A stretch of DNA of 64,000 nt from PGZG01 sp046292765 (GTDB lineage Bacteria; Pseudomonadota; Gammaproteobacteria; Pseudomonadales; Alcanivoracaceae): contig JBKBQA010000002.1 of NCBI GenBank assembly GCA_046292765.1, positions 434,001 through 498,000 of the forward strand, given 5' to 3'. The first letter of the stretch is position 1; every line of letters begins with the position of its first letter. The notes under the pieces are model-generated. The model searched no databases. It was not told where the DNA came from and worked only from the letters and a program-made list of their open reading frames with translations. The position numbers and the translations under genes were made by a program. This document shows, one piece after another, positions 44,033 to 53,900 of this stretch.

Positions 44033-45448
44033 ATGGATCGAAAAACCGTCAAGCGAGTCAAGACTGGAGCTTTCGAGCGCCGCTTTTCCATGGCCCGGGC
44101 CGGGTTCATGGCGGGCGCACGCTACGCCACTCTGACGGCGGGAACCTTCTTTGCCAGCGCGGATAAACGGGCTGACATGCGCAGTGACATCCTGTCCCGC
44201 CAGGCACAAGAGCTGGCCACCGAGCTTGGCAAGCTGAAGGGTTCGGTGGTCAAAATCGGCCAGATGATGGCGCTGTTCGGCGAGCACTTTCTGCCCGATG
44301 AAGTCACTGCGGCACTGCATACCCTTGAGAACAACACCACCGCCCTGCACTGGGATGCCATCGAGAAGCAGCTACGGCACCAGCTTGGCGAGCTGCGGAT
44401 GAGTGAGCTTGATATTGATCCTGAGCCACTGGGAGCGGCTTCGCTGGGTCAGGTCCACCGCGCGCGCTGCAAGGCCGACGGTCGCGAGCTGGTTCTGAAG
44501 ATCCAGTATCCCGGCGTCGCCGAAGCGATCGATTCGGATCTGCGCGCCATTGTTCAGTTGCTGCGCATGAGTCGCATGGTGTCGATCACCGAGCAATTCA
44601 ACGAATGGCTCGATGAAGTCAGGCAAATGCTGGGGCGCGAGGTGGATTACGATCTGGAAGCGGCCACCACAACCCATTTCCGCGACCTGTTGGCAGATGA
44701 CCCCCGCTTCGTTGTGCCGCAAGTGGAGCCGCGCTACTGCACCCACAATATTCTTTGCATGACCTTCGAACATGGCATCAGCGTCAATGACCCCGCGGTG
44801 CTGGAACTTAGCCAGCCACGGCGTAACTTTATCGGCCGCGCGATTATGGAATTGTGCTGCCGGGAAGTGTTCGAGTGGAACAAGATGCAGACCGACCCGA
44901 ACTTCGGCAATTACCTGTTGCGAATCAATCCGCAGGGTGGTGCTGACCAGATTGTGTTGCTGGACTTTGGCGCCATCCGCGACTTTTCCCATGACACGCT
45001 AGGGCCGGGACGGGAGATGATCCGGGGCGCCTGGCATCATGATAGCGACCGTATCATCGACGCCCTGCGCGCCCTCGATTTTCTGGCTGAAGGAGCTCCG
45101 CAACGCCTGCTGGAGGATTTTGCCGAGATGTGCTTTGTCGCGGTGGAGGTGCTGCAGGATCCGGAGCGCTATCCGCCGCCGGCGCACGTACTCAATGAAC
45201 GTGGCGAGTACCTCTGGGGCAAGAGTGACCTGCCCTCCCGGATGGTGGCGCGGGCCGGCCGCAATGCCTTGTCGGTCCACTTCGACGTCCCCCCGAAAGA
45301 ATTCATTTTCCTCGCCCGCAAACTGCTCGGCGCCTATACCTTCCTTCATGTGGTGGAGGCTGAAGTCAGGGGGAACACCATTTTGGAACCCTTCCTCCCC
45401 ATGAATGAAGATGCCGACCGGGCACTCGTGGCCAGAAAAAAGGGTTAG
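44033..45448 (+). CDS. ABC1/AarF (UbiB-like) atypical kinase
   Basis: 471 residues from ATG at 44033 (GGAG 10 nt upstream). The ABC1 hallmarks are present: KxGQ motif in GSVVKIGQMMALFGEHFLP, Ala-rich loop in LGAASLGQVHRA, catalytic-loop DPNFGNYLL and the DFG-like LLDFGAI. ABC1 proteins are ATPases/kinases tied to ubiquinone biosynthesis and lipid export or handling. No C-terminal membrane helices as in UbiB, so this is a soluble paralogue of uncertain role. Confidence 0.88.
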   Translation: MDRKTVKRVKTGAFERRFSMARAGFMAGARYATLTAGTFFASADKRADMRSDILSRQAQELATELGKLKGSVVKIGQMMALFGEHFLPDEVTAALHTLENNTTALHWDAIEKQLRHQLGELRMSELDIDPEPLGAASLGQVHRARCKADGRELVLKIQYPGVAEAIDSDLRAIVQLLRMSRMVSITEQFNEWLDEVRQMLGREVDYDLEAATTTHFRDLLADDPRFVVPQVEPRYCTHNILCMTFEHGISVNDPAVLELSQPRRNFIGRAIMELCCREVFEWNKMQTDPNFGNYLLRINPQGGADQIVLLDFGAIRDFSHDTLGPGREMIRGAWHHDSDRIIDALRALDFLAEGAPQRLLEDFAEMCFVAVEVLQDPERYPPPAHVLNERGEYLWGKSDLPSRMVARAGRNALSVHFDVPPKEFIFLARKLLGAYTFLHVVEAEVRGNTILEPFLPMNEDADRALVARKKG

Positions 45449-45548
45449 CCGCCCTGCAAAGCAGGCCGATTCGCTCAATATTTGACCGATTATACCGGCA
45501 AAACTCGTTTCCCATTTGCCACAGGTGGTACGGCGCCATTAAGGTTTG

Positions 45549-45598
45549 CACCCTGCCGAATCGCCGCCCCTTCCGGGGCGGCTGCTAAAGGGCAAAAC
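45549..45598 (+). other. Structured leader between the ABC1 gene and pntAA
   Basis: An inner hairpin GCCGCCCC (45563-45570) / GGGGCGGC (45575-45582) with a TTCC loop is enclosed by roughly complementary outer segments TTTGCACCCT and AAAGGGCAAA. There is no T-tract, so it is not a standard terminator; a leader element for the pnt operon or an end structure for the ABC1 transcript are both possible. Confidence 0.4.
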
Positions 45599-45673
45599 CT
45601 GAACCAGAAATCGGCCACGACGGTGATCCCGTAGTGGCTTTAACAACCAGCGAACCGAAACGGGGGTAGCGCG

Positions 45674-46864
45674 GTGATCATCGGTGTTCCGAAAGAGACA
45701 TGCCCAGGGGAAACCCGTGTGGCCTTCACCCCGGCCAACGTGGCCGTAATGATGAAAAAACCGGGTATCCGGGTGCTGATCGAACAGGGTGCAGGCGAAG
45801 CAGCAGGCTACGCTGATGCCGATTACGTTAGCGCTGGCGCCGAACTCAAGGATCGCGCGACGGTATTTGCCGAGTCCGAAATTGTCCTGCAGGTACAAAC
45901 GCCGGGCAGCAGCGGCAGCCATGGCAGCGCCGATCTGAATGCGCTCAAGCCGGGCCAGATTCTGATCGGCATGATGGATCCGCTTGCCAATCCCGCCTTC
46001 GCTGGCACGCTGGCAGAACACAAGGTCACCGGTTTGGCTCTGGAGCTGGTACCGCGGATCACCCGAGCCCAGGCCATGGACGTGCTGTCGTCGATGGCGA
46101 TGATTGCCGGTTACAAGGCTGTGCTGATGGCTGCTGGCACGGCCAATCGCATGTTCCCGATGAATATGACCGCCGCCGGCACCCTGAATGCGTCCCGCGT
46201 CTTCATTATGGGTGTGGGTGTGGCCGGTTTGCAGGCGTGCTCCACCGCCAAGCGTCTCGGCGCCATTGTTGAGGCTTACGACGTCCGCCCCGCAGCACGC
46301 GAGCAGATCCTGTCGGTCGGCGCCAAGCCGGTGGAGCTGGATCTGGACACCACTGCCGCCGAGGGTAGCGGTGGTTATGCCAAGGCGCAGGGCGAAGACT
46401 TCCTCAAGCGTCAGCGCGAACTGATGACCGATGTGGTCCGGCAGATGGATGTGATCATTACTACTGCGGCCGTGCCTGGAGCCAAATCCCCGATTCTGGT
46501 CACCGCCGACATGGTCAAGGCCATGAAGCCGGGCGCCGTGATTGTCGATCTTGCCGCCGAGCGTGGCGGTAACTGTGAACTGACCCGTGCCGGTGAAACC
46601 ATTGTCGAGCATGGCGTCACTATTATCGGCCCGGTCAACGTGCCCTCCACCGTGGCATTTCATGCCAGCCAGATGTACGGCAAGAACATGGAGAACCTGC
46701 TCAATCTGATGATTGACCGGGATGGCAAGCTGAACCTCGATATGGACGATGAGATTTTCCAGAACACCGTGATCGCCCACGACGGTGATGTCCCGCAGAA
46801 ACGCATGCGCGAACTGCTCAACCTGCCGCCGCTTGCTGCCCCGCAAGCGGAAGCCAACGCCTGA
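45674..46864 (+). CDS. pntAA: NAD(P) transhydrogenase subunit alpha part 1 (PntAA)
   Basis: 396 residues from GTG at 45674 with a purine-rich GGGGGTAG upstream. The NAD-binding domain shows MGVGVAGLQACSTAKRLGAIVEAYDVRPAARE, and the N-terminal IGVPKETCPGETRVAFTP is typical of the AlaDH/PNT family. This soluble domain I binds NADH in the proton-translocating transhydrogenase that makes NADPH. The alpha subunit is split over two genes, as in Pseudomonas and Rhodospirillum. Confidence 0.95.
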   Translation: MIIGVPKETCPGETRVAFTPANVAVMMKKPGIRVLIEQGAGEAAGYADADYVSAGAELKDRATVFAESEIVLQVQTPGSSGSHGSADLNALKPGQILIGMMDPLANPAFAGTLAEHKVTGLALELVPRITRAQAMDVLSSMAMIAGYKAVLMAAGTANRMFPMNMTAAGTLNASRVFIMGVGVAGLQACSTAKRLGAIVEAYDVRPAAREQILSVGAKPVELDLDTTAAEGSGGYAKAQGEDFLKRQRELMTDVVRQMDVIITTAAVPGAKSPILVTADMVKAMKPGAVIVDLAAERGGNCELTRAGETIVEHGVTIIGPVNVPSTVAFHASQMYGKNMENLLNLMIDRDGKLNLDMDDEIFQNTVIAHDGDVPQKRMRELLNLPPLAAPQAEANA

Positions 46865-46875
46865 GGAGATCGGTC

Positions 46876-47151
46876 ATGGATTTTATTGCCATGCTGACGT
46901 TGTTCGTTCTCGCCATCTTTCTTGGCGTCGAACTGATTACCAAGGTACCACCGACCCTGCACACCCCGTTGATGTCCGGTTCCAACGCCATCTCAGGGAT
47001 TACCCTGGTAGGCGCGCTGATTGCTGCCGGTCACGGTGACAGTGTACTGGTGCAGGTTTTCGGTTTTATTGCGGTGGTGCTGGCCACCATCAACGTGGTC
47101 GGCGGCTTTATGGTCACCAACCGCATGCTGGCGATGTTCAAGAGGAAGTAA
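46876..47151 (+). CDS. pntAB: NAD(P) transhydrogenase subunit alpha part 2 (PntAB)
   Basis: 91 residues with about three membrane helices; TLHTPLMSGSNAISGITLVGA is the conserved PntAB block and the C-terminus is VGGFMVTNRMLAMFKRK. It supplies membrane helices to the proton channel. 11 bp after pntAA with GAGGAGA as ribosome site, 3 bp before pntB. Confidence 0.95.
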   Translation: MDFIAMLTLFVLAIFLGVELITKVPPTLHTPLMSGSNAISGITLVGALIAAGHGDSVLVQVFGFIAVVLATINVVGGFMVTNRMLAMFKRK

Positions 47152-47154
47152 TCA

Positions 47155-48534
47155 ATGCATCTCGCAGACCACTGGCTCAATATTGCCTACCTGATCGCCG
47201 CGTCCCTGTTCGTCTTCGGCATCAAGGGCCTGACCAAACCTCGCACCGCTGTGCGCGGCAACCAGATGGCCGCACTGGGCATGCTCATCGCCTGTGTTGT
47301 CACCCTGTTCCACCGAGACATCATCAGTTACGAGCTGATCATCATCGGCGTTCTGGTTGGCGCCGCCATCGGCGGTGTCATGGCTGTCAAGGTCCAGATG
47401 ACCTCGATGCCACAGATGATCGCGCTGCTGAACGGCTTTGGTGGCGGCGCTTCCTTTGCCGTTGCAACCGCTGGCTACTTTGGCGGCCTTGAAGGAGCTG
47501 TGGCGCTGATCAGCACCGGCGCAGCGGTACTCATCGGTGCGGTCACCCTGACCGGTTCGATGGTCGCGTTTGCCAAACTGCAAGAGCTGATCAGCGGCAA
47601 ATCCATCGGCTTTGCCGGCATGAAGTTCGTCAACGCCCTGCTGCTGCTCGGCTCCTTGACTGCTATCGGCTACCTCGTCGTGAACCCGGGCAATGAACTG
47701 GTGTTCTGGGCCTTGGTAGTTGCCGCCGCCCTGCTCGGCCTGATGCTGGTACTGCCGATCGGTGGCGCCGACATGCCAGTAGTGATTGCACTGCTGAACT
47801 CCTACTCCGGCGTGGCCGCATCTGCTGCCGGTTTCGTTACCGGTAACAGTGCCCTGATTATTACCGGCTCACTGGTGGGTGCATCGGGTCTGATCCTCAC
47901 TCAGATCATGTGCAAGGCCATGAACCGTTCGCTCACCAATGTGCTGTTCGGCGTGATGGCCGAAGGCGGCGTAACGATGAGCGATGACGAGGTGTATCAG
48001 GGCAAGGTCAAGTCATCCTCGGCAGATGAAGTGGCCATGATTCTGGAAACCGCCCAGCGCGTCGTCATCGTGCCCGGTTTTGGTATGGCCATGGCGCAGG
48101 CACAGCATGCGGTACGTGAACTGGCGGATACGCTGGAAAAACGTGGCACCGTGGTTGAATACGCCATTCACCCGGTGGCCGGTCGGATGCCAGGGCATAT
48201 GAACGTCCTCTTGGCAGAAGCAGAAGTGTCCTATGACAAACTGAAAGACATGGACACCATCAACCCGACCTTCGAGCAGACTGATGTCGCCATTGTCATC
48301 GGAGCCAATGACGTAACCAACCCGCTCGCTCGCGAGGACAAGGGTAGTCCGATCTACGGCATGCCAATTCTGAATGTGGACAAGGCCCGCACTGTGGTGG
48401 TGGTAAAGCGTTCGCTGTCGTCCGGTTTTGCCGGCCTGCCAAATCCGCTGTTTGCCAAGGACAACACGCTGATGCTGTTCGGCGATGGCAAACAGGCCAT
48501 TATCGATATCTCCACTGCGCTGAAAGAAGCCTGA
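47155..48534 (+). CDS. pntB: NAD(P) transhydrogenase subunit beta (PntB)
   Basis: 459 residues: N-terminal membrane half (about 1-265) with GIKGLTKPRTAVRGNQMAALGM and AVVIALLNSYSGVAASAAGF-type helices, then the NADP-binding domain III with IVPGFGMAMAQAQHAV, HPVAGRMPGHMNVLLAEA and VIGANDVTNPLA. Completes the split pntAA-pntAB-pntB operon, which uses the proton gradient to reduce NADP+ with NADH. A symmetrical terminator follows. Confidence 0.96.
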   Translation: MHLADHWLNIAYLIAASLFVFGIKGLTKPRTAVRGNQMAALGMLIACVVTLFHRDIISYELIIIGVLVGAAIGGVMAVKVQMTSMPQMIALLNGFGGGASFAVATAGYFGGLEGAVALISTGAAVLIGAVTLTGSMVAFAKLQELISGKSIGFAGMKFVNALLLLGSLTAIGYLVVNPGNELVFWALVVAAALLGLMLVLPIGGADMPVVIALLNSYSGVAASAAGFVTGNSALIITGSLVGASGLILTQIMCKAMNRSLTNVLFGVMAEGGVTMSDDEVYQGKVKSSSADEVAMILETAQRVVIVPGFGMAMAQAQHAVRELADTLEKRGTVVEYAIHPVAGRMPGHMNVLLAEAEVSYDKLKDMDTINPTFEQTDVAIVIGANDVTNPLAREDKGSPIYGMPILNVDKARTVVVVKRSLSSGFAGLPNPLFAKDNTLMLFGDGKQAIIDISTALKEA

Positions 48535-48551
48535 TCACGGGCCTTTATCAG

Positions 48552-48589
48552 CCAATAAAAAACCCGCCGGAAAGCGGGTTTTTTATTGG
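48552..48589. terminator. Bidirectional intrinsic terminator
   Basis: Perfect inverted repeat CCAATAAAAAACCCGC (48552-48567) / GCGGGTTTTTTATTGG (48574-48589) with a 6-nt loop. T-runs are present on both strands, so it can stop pntB on the plus strand and the DUF481 gene on the minus strand. Confidence 0.95.
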
Positions 48590-48604
48590 CTCAGTAACGA
48601 CCAG

Positions 48605-49369
48605 TCAGAACTTGTAGACGAGCGATACCGTCAGCTCGTTGTCGGTCTTCTTCGCCGGCGCAGTCACCTCGGAGGTATGCTTCAGCAAGTGGGTTATCCG
48701 CATGGCCAGACGACCATTAATGCGGGACGTCAGTGACGTTTCAGCCCGGGTGGTCGTGATGTTGTCGCTGATCTCGGTGGTGATGGCCTCGCGAAACTGG
48801 GCGCCGTCGTTGATGTTCCACTCATACTTCAGCCCCAGCCTGAGGATGCCGCCCTCATCCGTGTTCTGGCAGTCCGTGTAGGACGTTTCAGGCTCCAGAC
48901 AGACAACCCGGTAACCCGGACCGGCTTCGGTATCAAGCGTATGTCGGTCATTGTCCAGCCAGCGCCGGCCCAGACCGAGAGCATAACTGGCCTGATAATG
49001 GAAGCCGGAAAACAGATCCTTGTCATAGCTGATAATGTTAAACAGGTAGCCAGGAGCATTGTCACCGAGCTTCCGGTCCAGTTTGTAAGAAGCGAAATAT
49101 CGCTCTGCAGTGCGCTCGGACAGCCCCGCAGTGGTTTTTTCTTCATTGGTCGCTTCGAGCTTGCCGGTGTGACGCCAGCGGACGCCGTCCTTTTCTGCGT
49201 TGGTTTTGCCGATAAAGGTGTCAGATTCGGTATTGCCCCGCTTCACCAGCCAGGCAACTTCCAGCTCGCCCTTCCAGCTACGGTCTGGCGCCTCTTCGGC
49301 AACGGCAACGGCAGCCAGTGGCAGGGATGCTACCGTAGTGCAGGCAAGCGCTATCAGGGATCGTTTCAT
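48605..49369 (-). CDS. DUF481 outer membrane protein (YdiY-like)
   Basis: 254 residues with a Sec signal peptide (MKRSLIALACTTVASLPLAAVAVA) and alternating beta strands, including the DUF481 start pattern WKGELEVAWLVKRGNTESDTFIGK and a C-terminal ELTVSLVYKF ending in Phe as in outer-membrane barrel proteins. The family consists of small salt- or acid-induced outer membrane barrels of unknown transport role. GGAGAC lies upstream on the minus strand. Confidence 0.88.
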   Translation of the reverse strand: MKRSLIALACTTVASLPLAAVAVAEEAPDRSWKGELEVAWLVKRGNTESDTFIGKTNAEKDGVRWRHTGKLEATNEEKTTAGLSERTAERYFASYKLDRKLGDNAPGYLFNIISYDKDLFSGFHYQASYALGLGRRWLDNDRHTLDTEAGPGYRVVCLEPETSYTDCQNTDEGGILRLGLKYEWNINDGAQFREAITTEISDNITTTRAETSLTSRINGRLAMRITHLLKHTSEVTAPAKKTDNELTVSLVYKF

Positions 49370-49397
49370 GGCCAGTCTCCTTAGTCAGTGCTGGAAA

Positions 49398-50216
49398 TTA
49401 ATCAGCCTTGGAAAAATGTATGTCCATTTGCGGGAAAGGAATGACGATTCCTTCCTGGTCGAAGCGGCTCTTTATCGTTTCGGTGGTATCCCACATTACC
49501 GCCCAGTAATCCGCAGAGTTGACCCACGGACGAACATGCAGATTGATCGCGCTGTCGGCCAACTCTGCTACCGCTACCACGGGTGCGGGATCTTTCAGCA
49601 CTCTGTCGTCATTGGCCAGTATGCTGCTGATGACCTGCTTCACTTTAGCCAGATCACTGTTGTAGCTGACGCCAACCCGCATATCCACGCGCCGGGTCGG
49701 CATTTCAGAAAAGTTGATGATATTGCCGCCCATGATGGCGCCATTGGGTACCGTGATGACCTTGTTGTCCGGGGTCGTCATGATGGTGGCGAAAATACGG
49801 ATTTCCCGGACGGTGCCAGCAACCCCACCCGCCTCGACATAATCGCCGACCCTGAGCGGACGAAACATGATCAGCATCACACCGGAAGCAAAATTGCCCA
49901 GCGAGTCCTTGAGTGCCAAACCCACCGCCAGGCCCGCAGCACCGACGATGGCGATCAGAGAGGTAGTCTCGACCCCGAGACGATCAAGCGCGGCGATGGC
50001 GACAACGGCCAGTAGCGCAATATTGGTCAGGTTGCCAACGAACTTGGCCACGGTCCTGTCGATCTTCTTGGCCAATAGTGTATTGGTCCCGGCGCTGACT
50101 CGGGATGCGACCCAGCGACCGATCAGGAAGATCACCAGCGCGGCGATAAGGTTGGTTGCGAACGGGAAGATATTGTCGAGGATAAATTGCTGGAATTGCT
50201 GGACCATGGCATCCAT
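49398..50216 (-). CDS. mscS: Small-conductance mechanosensitive channel MscS
   Basis: 272 residues: three N-terminal membrane helices, the pore-lining third helix with GVETTSLIAIVGAAGLAVGLALKDSLGNFASG, then the beta domain with RPLRVGDYVEAGGVAGTVREI and VPNGAIMGGNIINFS. Length and motifs match E. coli MscS, the emergency release valve opened by membrane tension on hypo-osmotic shock. Ribosome site GGAGG is upstream on the minus strand. Confidence 0.94.
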   Translation of the reverse strand: MDAMVQQFQQFILDNIFPFATNLIAALVIFLIGRWVASRVSAGTNTLLAKKIDRTVAKFVGNLTNIALLAVVAIAALDRLGVETTSLIAIVGAAGLAVGLALKDSLGNFASGVMLIMFRPLRVGDYVEAGGVAGTVREIRIFATIMTTPDNKVITVPNGAIMGGNIINFSEMPTRRVDMRVGVSYNSDLAKVKQVISSILANDDRVLKDPAPVVAVAELADSAINLHVRPWVNSADYWAVMWDTTETIKSRFDQEGIVIPFPQMDIHFSKAD

Positions 50217-50278
50217 CGGGTGTGCACCTCCTGGGTAAAGGGGACATGCCGGGCTGACCCGGCATCACAACGGCAGGA

Positions 50279-50803
50279 TCAGTGGGCAGTGGCGCCCTGA
50301 TCCCGTGATAGCCACCCTGCCTGTGCGGCAAGGCGGAAGGTGGCATAGAACATCACCACGAAGAACAGATCACCGGCCAGCGTCTTCCAGAGGAACGGCA
50401 CCGCCATCAGGTAACAGTTCAACAAACCCTCGCCGGTCATCGGGTACAGGCTGCCAGACAGCCAGACGCCGAGGTTGGTGATAACGAAGAAGATCAGCGA
50501 CCCGGTCACTGACATGCCGGCGTGTCGGGGCAGACTGGCGGACTGTCCCAGTCGCTGCCCCATCAACACCACCAGCAGCAAGGCGCCGTAAACGTAGAAC
50601 ATGGTGTCATGGAAGCCCAGCAACAGGTCGGACAGCAGCATGACTGCGACGGGCAGGCCCAGCCGCCAGGCCGGGGTCGGCAGGCGGGCGCCGGCGAACA
50701 GCGCCAGTGCCAGCGCCGGCGTCATGTTCCAGCCGTGCGGCAGTACACGCCAAAGCACCGTGAATGCGGCCAGCATCAGCATCAGTATCAGGGTCGCGCG
50801 CAT
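50279..50803 (-). CDS. DUF6580-type small integral membrane protein
   Basis: 174 residues from ATG at 50803 with GGAG 6 nt upstream. Five to six membrane helices; conserved features include NMTPALALALFAGARLP and LGFHDTMFYVYGALLLVVLMG. The family has a fold and size similar to substrate-binding S components of ECF vitamin transporters. It is divergent from metH across 111 bp, which raises the possibility of a link to cobalamin or methionine, but no riboswitch fits in that space. Function unproven. Confidence 0.75.
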   Translation of the reverse strand: MRATLILMLMLAAFTVLWRVLPHGWNMTPALALALFAGARLPTPAWRLGLPVAVMLLSDLLLGFHDTMFYVYGALLLVVLMGQRLGQSASLPRHAGMSVTGSLIFFVITNLGVWLSGSLYPMTGEGLLNCYLMAVPFLWKTLAGDLFFVVMFYATFRLAAQAGWLSRDQGATAH

Positions 50804-50878
50804 AGTGATCTCCAAAGAATGGGGCGCAGTATAGCCCAATCCGCACTCCGGTTTGCCACCGTAGCGCCCGGTTCCGGG

Positions 50879-50884
50879 TATAAT
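50879..50884 (+). promoter_or_regulatory. Probable -10 box of metH
   Basis: A perfect TATAAT lies 31 bp before the metH ATG. The best upstream TTGCCA (50853-50858) is 20 bp away, longer than ideal, so the -35 element is uncertain. No B12 riboswitch-sized leader is present. Confidence 0.5.
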
Positions 50885-50914
50885 GCCGCGCTTGTTCGCC
50901 TATCCGGAGTAGTC

Positions 50915-53900
50915 ATGAGCCAGTCCGTCCGTGCCCGCCTCACCGCCTCGCTGCGTGAGCGCATCCTTATCCTTGACGGCGGCATGGGCACGATGATCCA
51001 GCAACACCGGCTTGACGAAGCAGCCTATCGCGGCGAGAGATTTGCCGACTGGCCTTCGGACCTGAAGGGCAATAATGATCTGCTCTGCATCACCCAACCC
51101 GGGATCATCGAGGCGATTCATCGTGATTATCTTGATGCGGGCGCGGATATCATCGAAACCAACTCGTTCAATGCCACCCGCATTGCCATGGCTGACTACG
51201 GCATGGAGGATCTGGCCCGGGAACTGAACGTCGCAGCAGCCCGCTGCGCCCGAATTGCCGTGGATGCAGCCATGGCAGCGGACCCTTCCCGTCCGCGCTT
51301 CGTCGCCGGTGTGCTTGGCCCAACCAATCGCACCGCCAGTATCAGTCCGGACGTCAACGACCCCGGCTATCGCAATGTGAGTTTTGATCAGCTGGTGGAC
51401 GCCTATCTGGAGGCCATTGATGGCCTGCGTGAAGGTGGCGCCGACCTGCTCCTTATCGAGACCATCTTCGACACCCTGAATGCCAAAGCCGCCGTGTTCG
51501 CGGTGCGACATTATTGCAGCCAGCATGGCGTCGATCTGCCGATCATGATTTCCGGCACCATCACCGATGCCTCCGGGCGCACCCTCACCGGGCAGACAAC
51601 AGAAGCGTTCTATCACTCCCTGCGTCATGCCGAGCCGGTGACGATGGGTTTGAACTGTGCCCTCGGTGCGAAGGAGTTGCGCCCCTACATGGCGGAACTG
51701 TCACGCATCTGTGATGGGTTTGTGTCGGCACACCCGAATGCGGGCTTGCCAAATGAAATGGGTGAGTACGACGAATCCCCGCAGGCCATGGCGGCGGAAA
51801 TTCGCGACTGGGCCAGCAAGGGCTATCTGAATCTGATCGGCGGATGCTGCGGCACTACGCCTGCGCATATCCGCGCCATCGCCGAGGCGGTGGCGCCCTA
51901 TGCACCCCGCGCCCTGCCAGAGATCACTCCCGCCTGCCGCCTGAGCGGACTGGAACCGCTGACCATCTCGGCGGAATCGCTGTTCGTCAACGTCGGCGAA
52001 CGCACCAACGTCACCGGATCGAAGCGCTTTCTGCGACTGATCAAGGATGGTGACTACGATACGGCTCTGGAAGTCGCTCGACAGCAGGTCGAGGCTGGCG
52101 CCCAGATCATCGATATCAACATGGACGAGGGCCTGCTCGATGCCAAAGAGTGCATGGTGCGCTTCCTCAATCTGATTGCGGCGGAACCGGAGATTTCCCG
52201 GGTGCCGATCATGATCGATTCATCCAAGTGGGACGTTATCGAGGCGGGCCTGAAGTGCATTCAGGGCAAGGGTATCGTTAACTCAATCTCCATGAAGGAA
52301 GGCGAAGCCGCGTTCCTGCAACAGGCCCGACTGGTACGCAGCTACGGTGCGGCGGTGATCGTCATGGCCTTCGACGAGCAGGGCCAGGCCGACACCCGGG
52401 CCCGCAAGACCGAGATCTGCACCCGCGCCTACAAGCTGTTGACCGAGCAGATCGGTTTTCCGCCGGAAGATATTATTTTCGATCCCAACATTTTTGCCAT
52501 TGCCACCGGCATTGAGGAACACAACAACTACGCAGTGGACTTCATCGAAGCGGTGCGGGATATCAAGACCACCCTGCCCCATGCGCTGATATCCGGGGGC
52601 GTATCGAACGTATCGTTTTCGTTTCGGGGTAACGAGCCGGTGCGGGAGGCCATTCATGCGGTGTTTCTCTACCACACCATTCGTGCCGGCATGGATATGG
52701 GCATCGTCAACGCCGGCCAGCTTGCGATTTACGAGGATATTCCCGCCGAACTGAAAAGCGCGGTGGAAGATATCGTGCTGAACCGACGCGAGGATGGCAC
52801 CGAGCGCATGCTGGAGATCGCCGAAAAATACCGTGGCACCGGCGCCGGCATAGTCCGTCAGGAGGATCTGGGCTGGCGTGAATGGCCGGTAGAAAAGCGT
52901 CTGGCACATGCCCTGATCAAAGGCATCGCAGACTACATTGATGAAGACACCGAGGAGGCCCGGCAGAAAGCCGTTCGTCCGCTCCACGTCATCGAAGGTC
53001 CGCTGATGGATGGCATGAATGTGGTCGGCGACCTGTTCGGAGAAGGCAAAATGTTTCTGCCCCAGGTGGTGAAGTCCGCCCGGGTTATGAAGAAGGCCGT
53101 CGCCTATCTGATGCCGTATATGGAGGCGGAAAAAGAAGCGCTGGGTACCCAGCAGCAATCCCATGGCCGTATTCTCATGGCCACGGTCAAAGGCGACGTA
53201 CATGATATCGGCAAGAATATCGTCGGCGTGGTGCTGCAATGCAATGGCTATGAGGTCATTGATCTCGGCGTCATGGTGTCCTGTGAGAGGATTCTGGAAG
53301 CAGCGCGCGCCGAACGGGTGGACATTATCGGCTTGTCCGGTCTGATCACACCGTCGCTTGACGAAATGGTGAACGTGGCCAGCGAAATGGAACGACTCGG
53401 CTTGGAGTTGCCACTGATGATTGGCGGCGCCACCACCAGCCGCATTCACACCGCCGTGAAGATCGCGCCGGTCTACCATGGCCCGGTGATCCACGTGGCG
53501 GACGCCTCCCGCGCTGTGGGCGTGGCCTCAAATCTGCTCAGCGACACGCACAAACCCGAGTTTATTGCTGCCGTCAGCGACGAGTATGAAGCGATTCGCG
53601 TGCGTCGCCGTGGCCAGCAGGAAAACCGCAATCTTGCACCGTTGGCAGACGCCCGCCGGAACCCGTTCCGGTGGGACTGGCAGCAGTACCAACCCCCTGA
53701 GCCAGCAGTCAAGGGCGTTCAGGTATTCGATGACTACCCGCTTGCCGATATCGCTCGCCGCATCGACTGGACTCCGTTCTTCCAGTCCTGGGAGCTTGCA
53801 GGCAAGTTTCCACGCATTCTCGAAGATGACATTGTCGGCAAGGAGGCCACCCGGCTGTATCGGGATGCCCAGCAGATGCTGAAGAAGATCGTTGACGAAA

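Noticed and set aside
50522..50914. N-terminal extension of metH by 131 codons
   Set aside because: The extension overlaps the divergent DUF6580 gene antisense, is Gln/Arg rich and unlike MetH; ATG at 50915 has a good ribosome site and starts the MetH homology.
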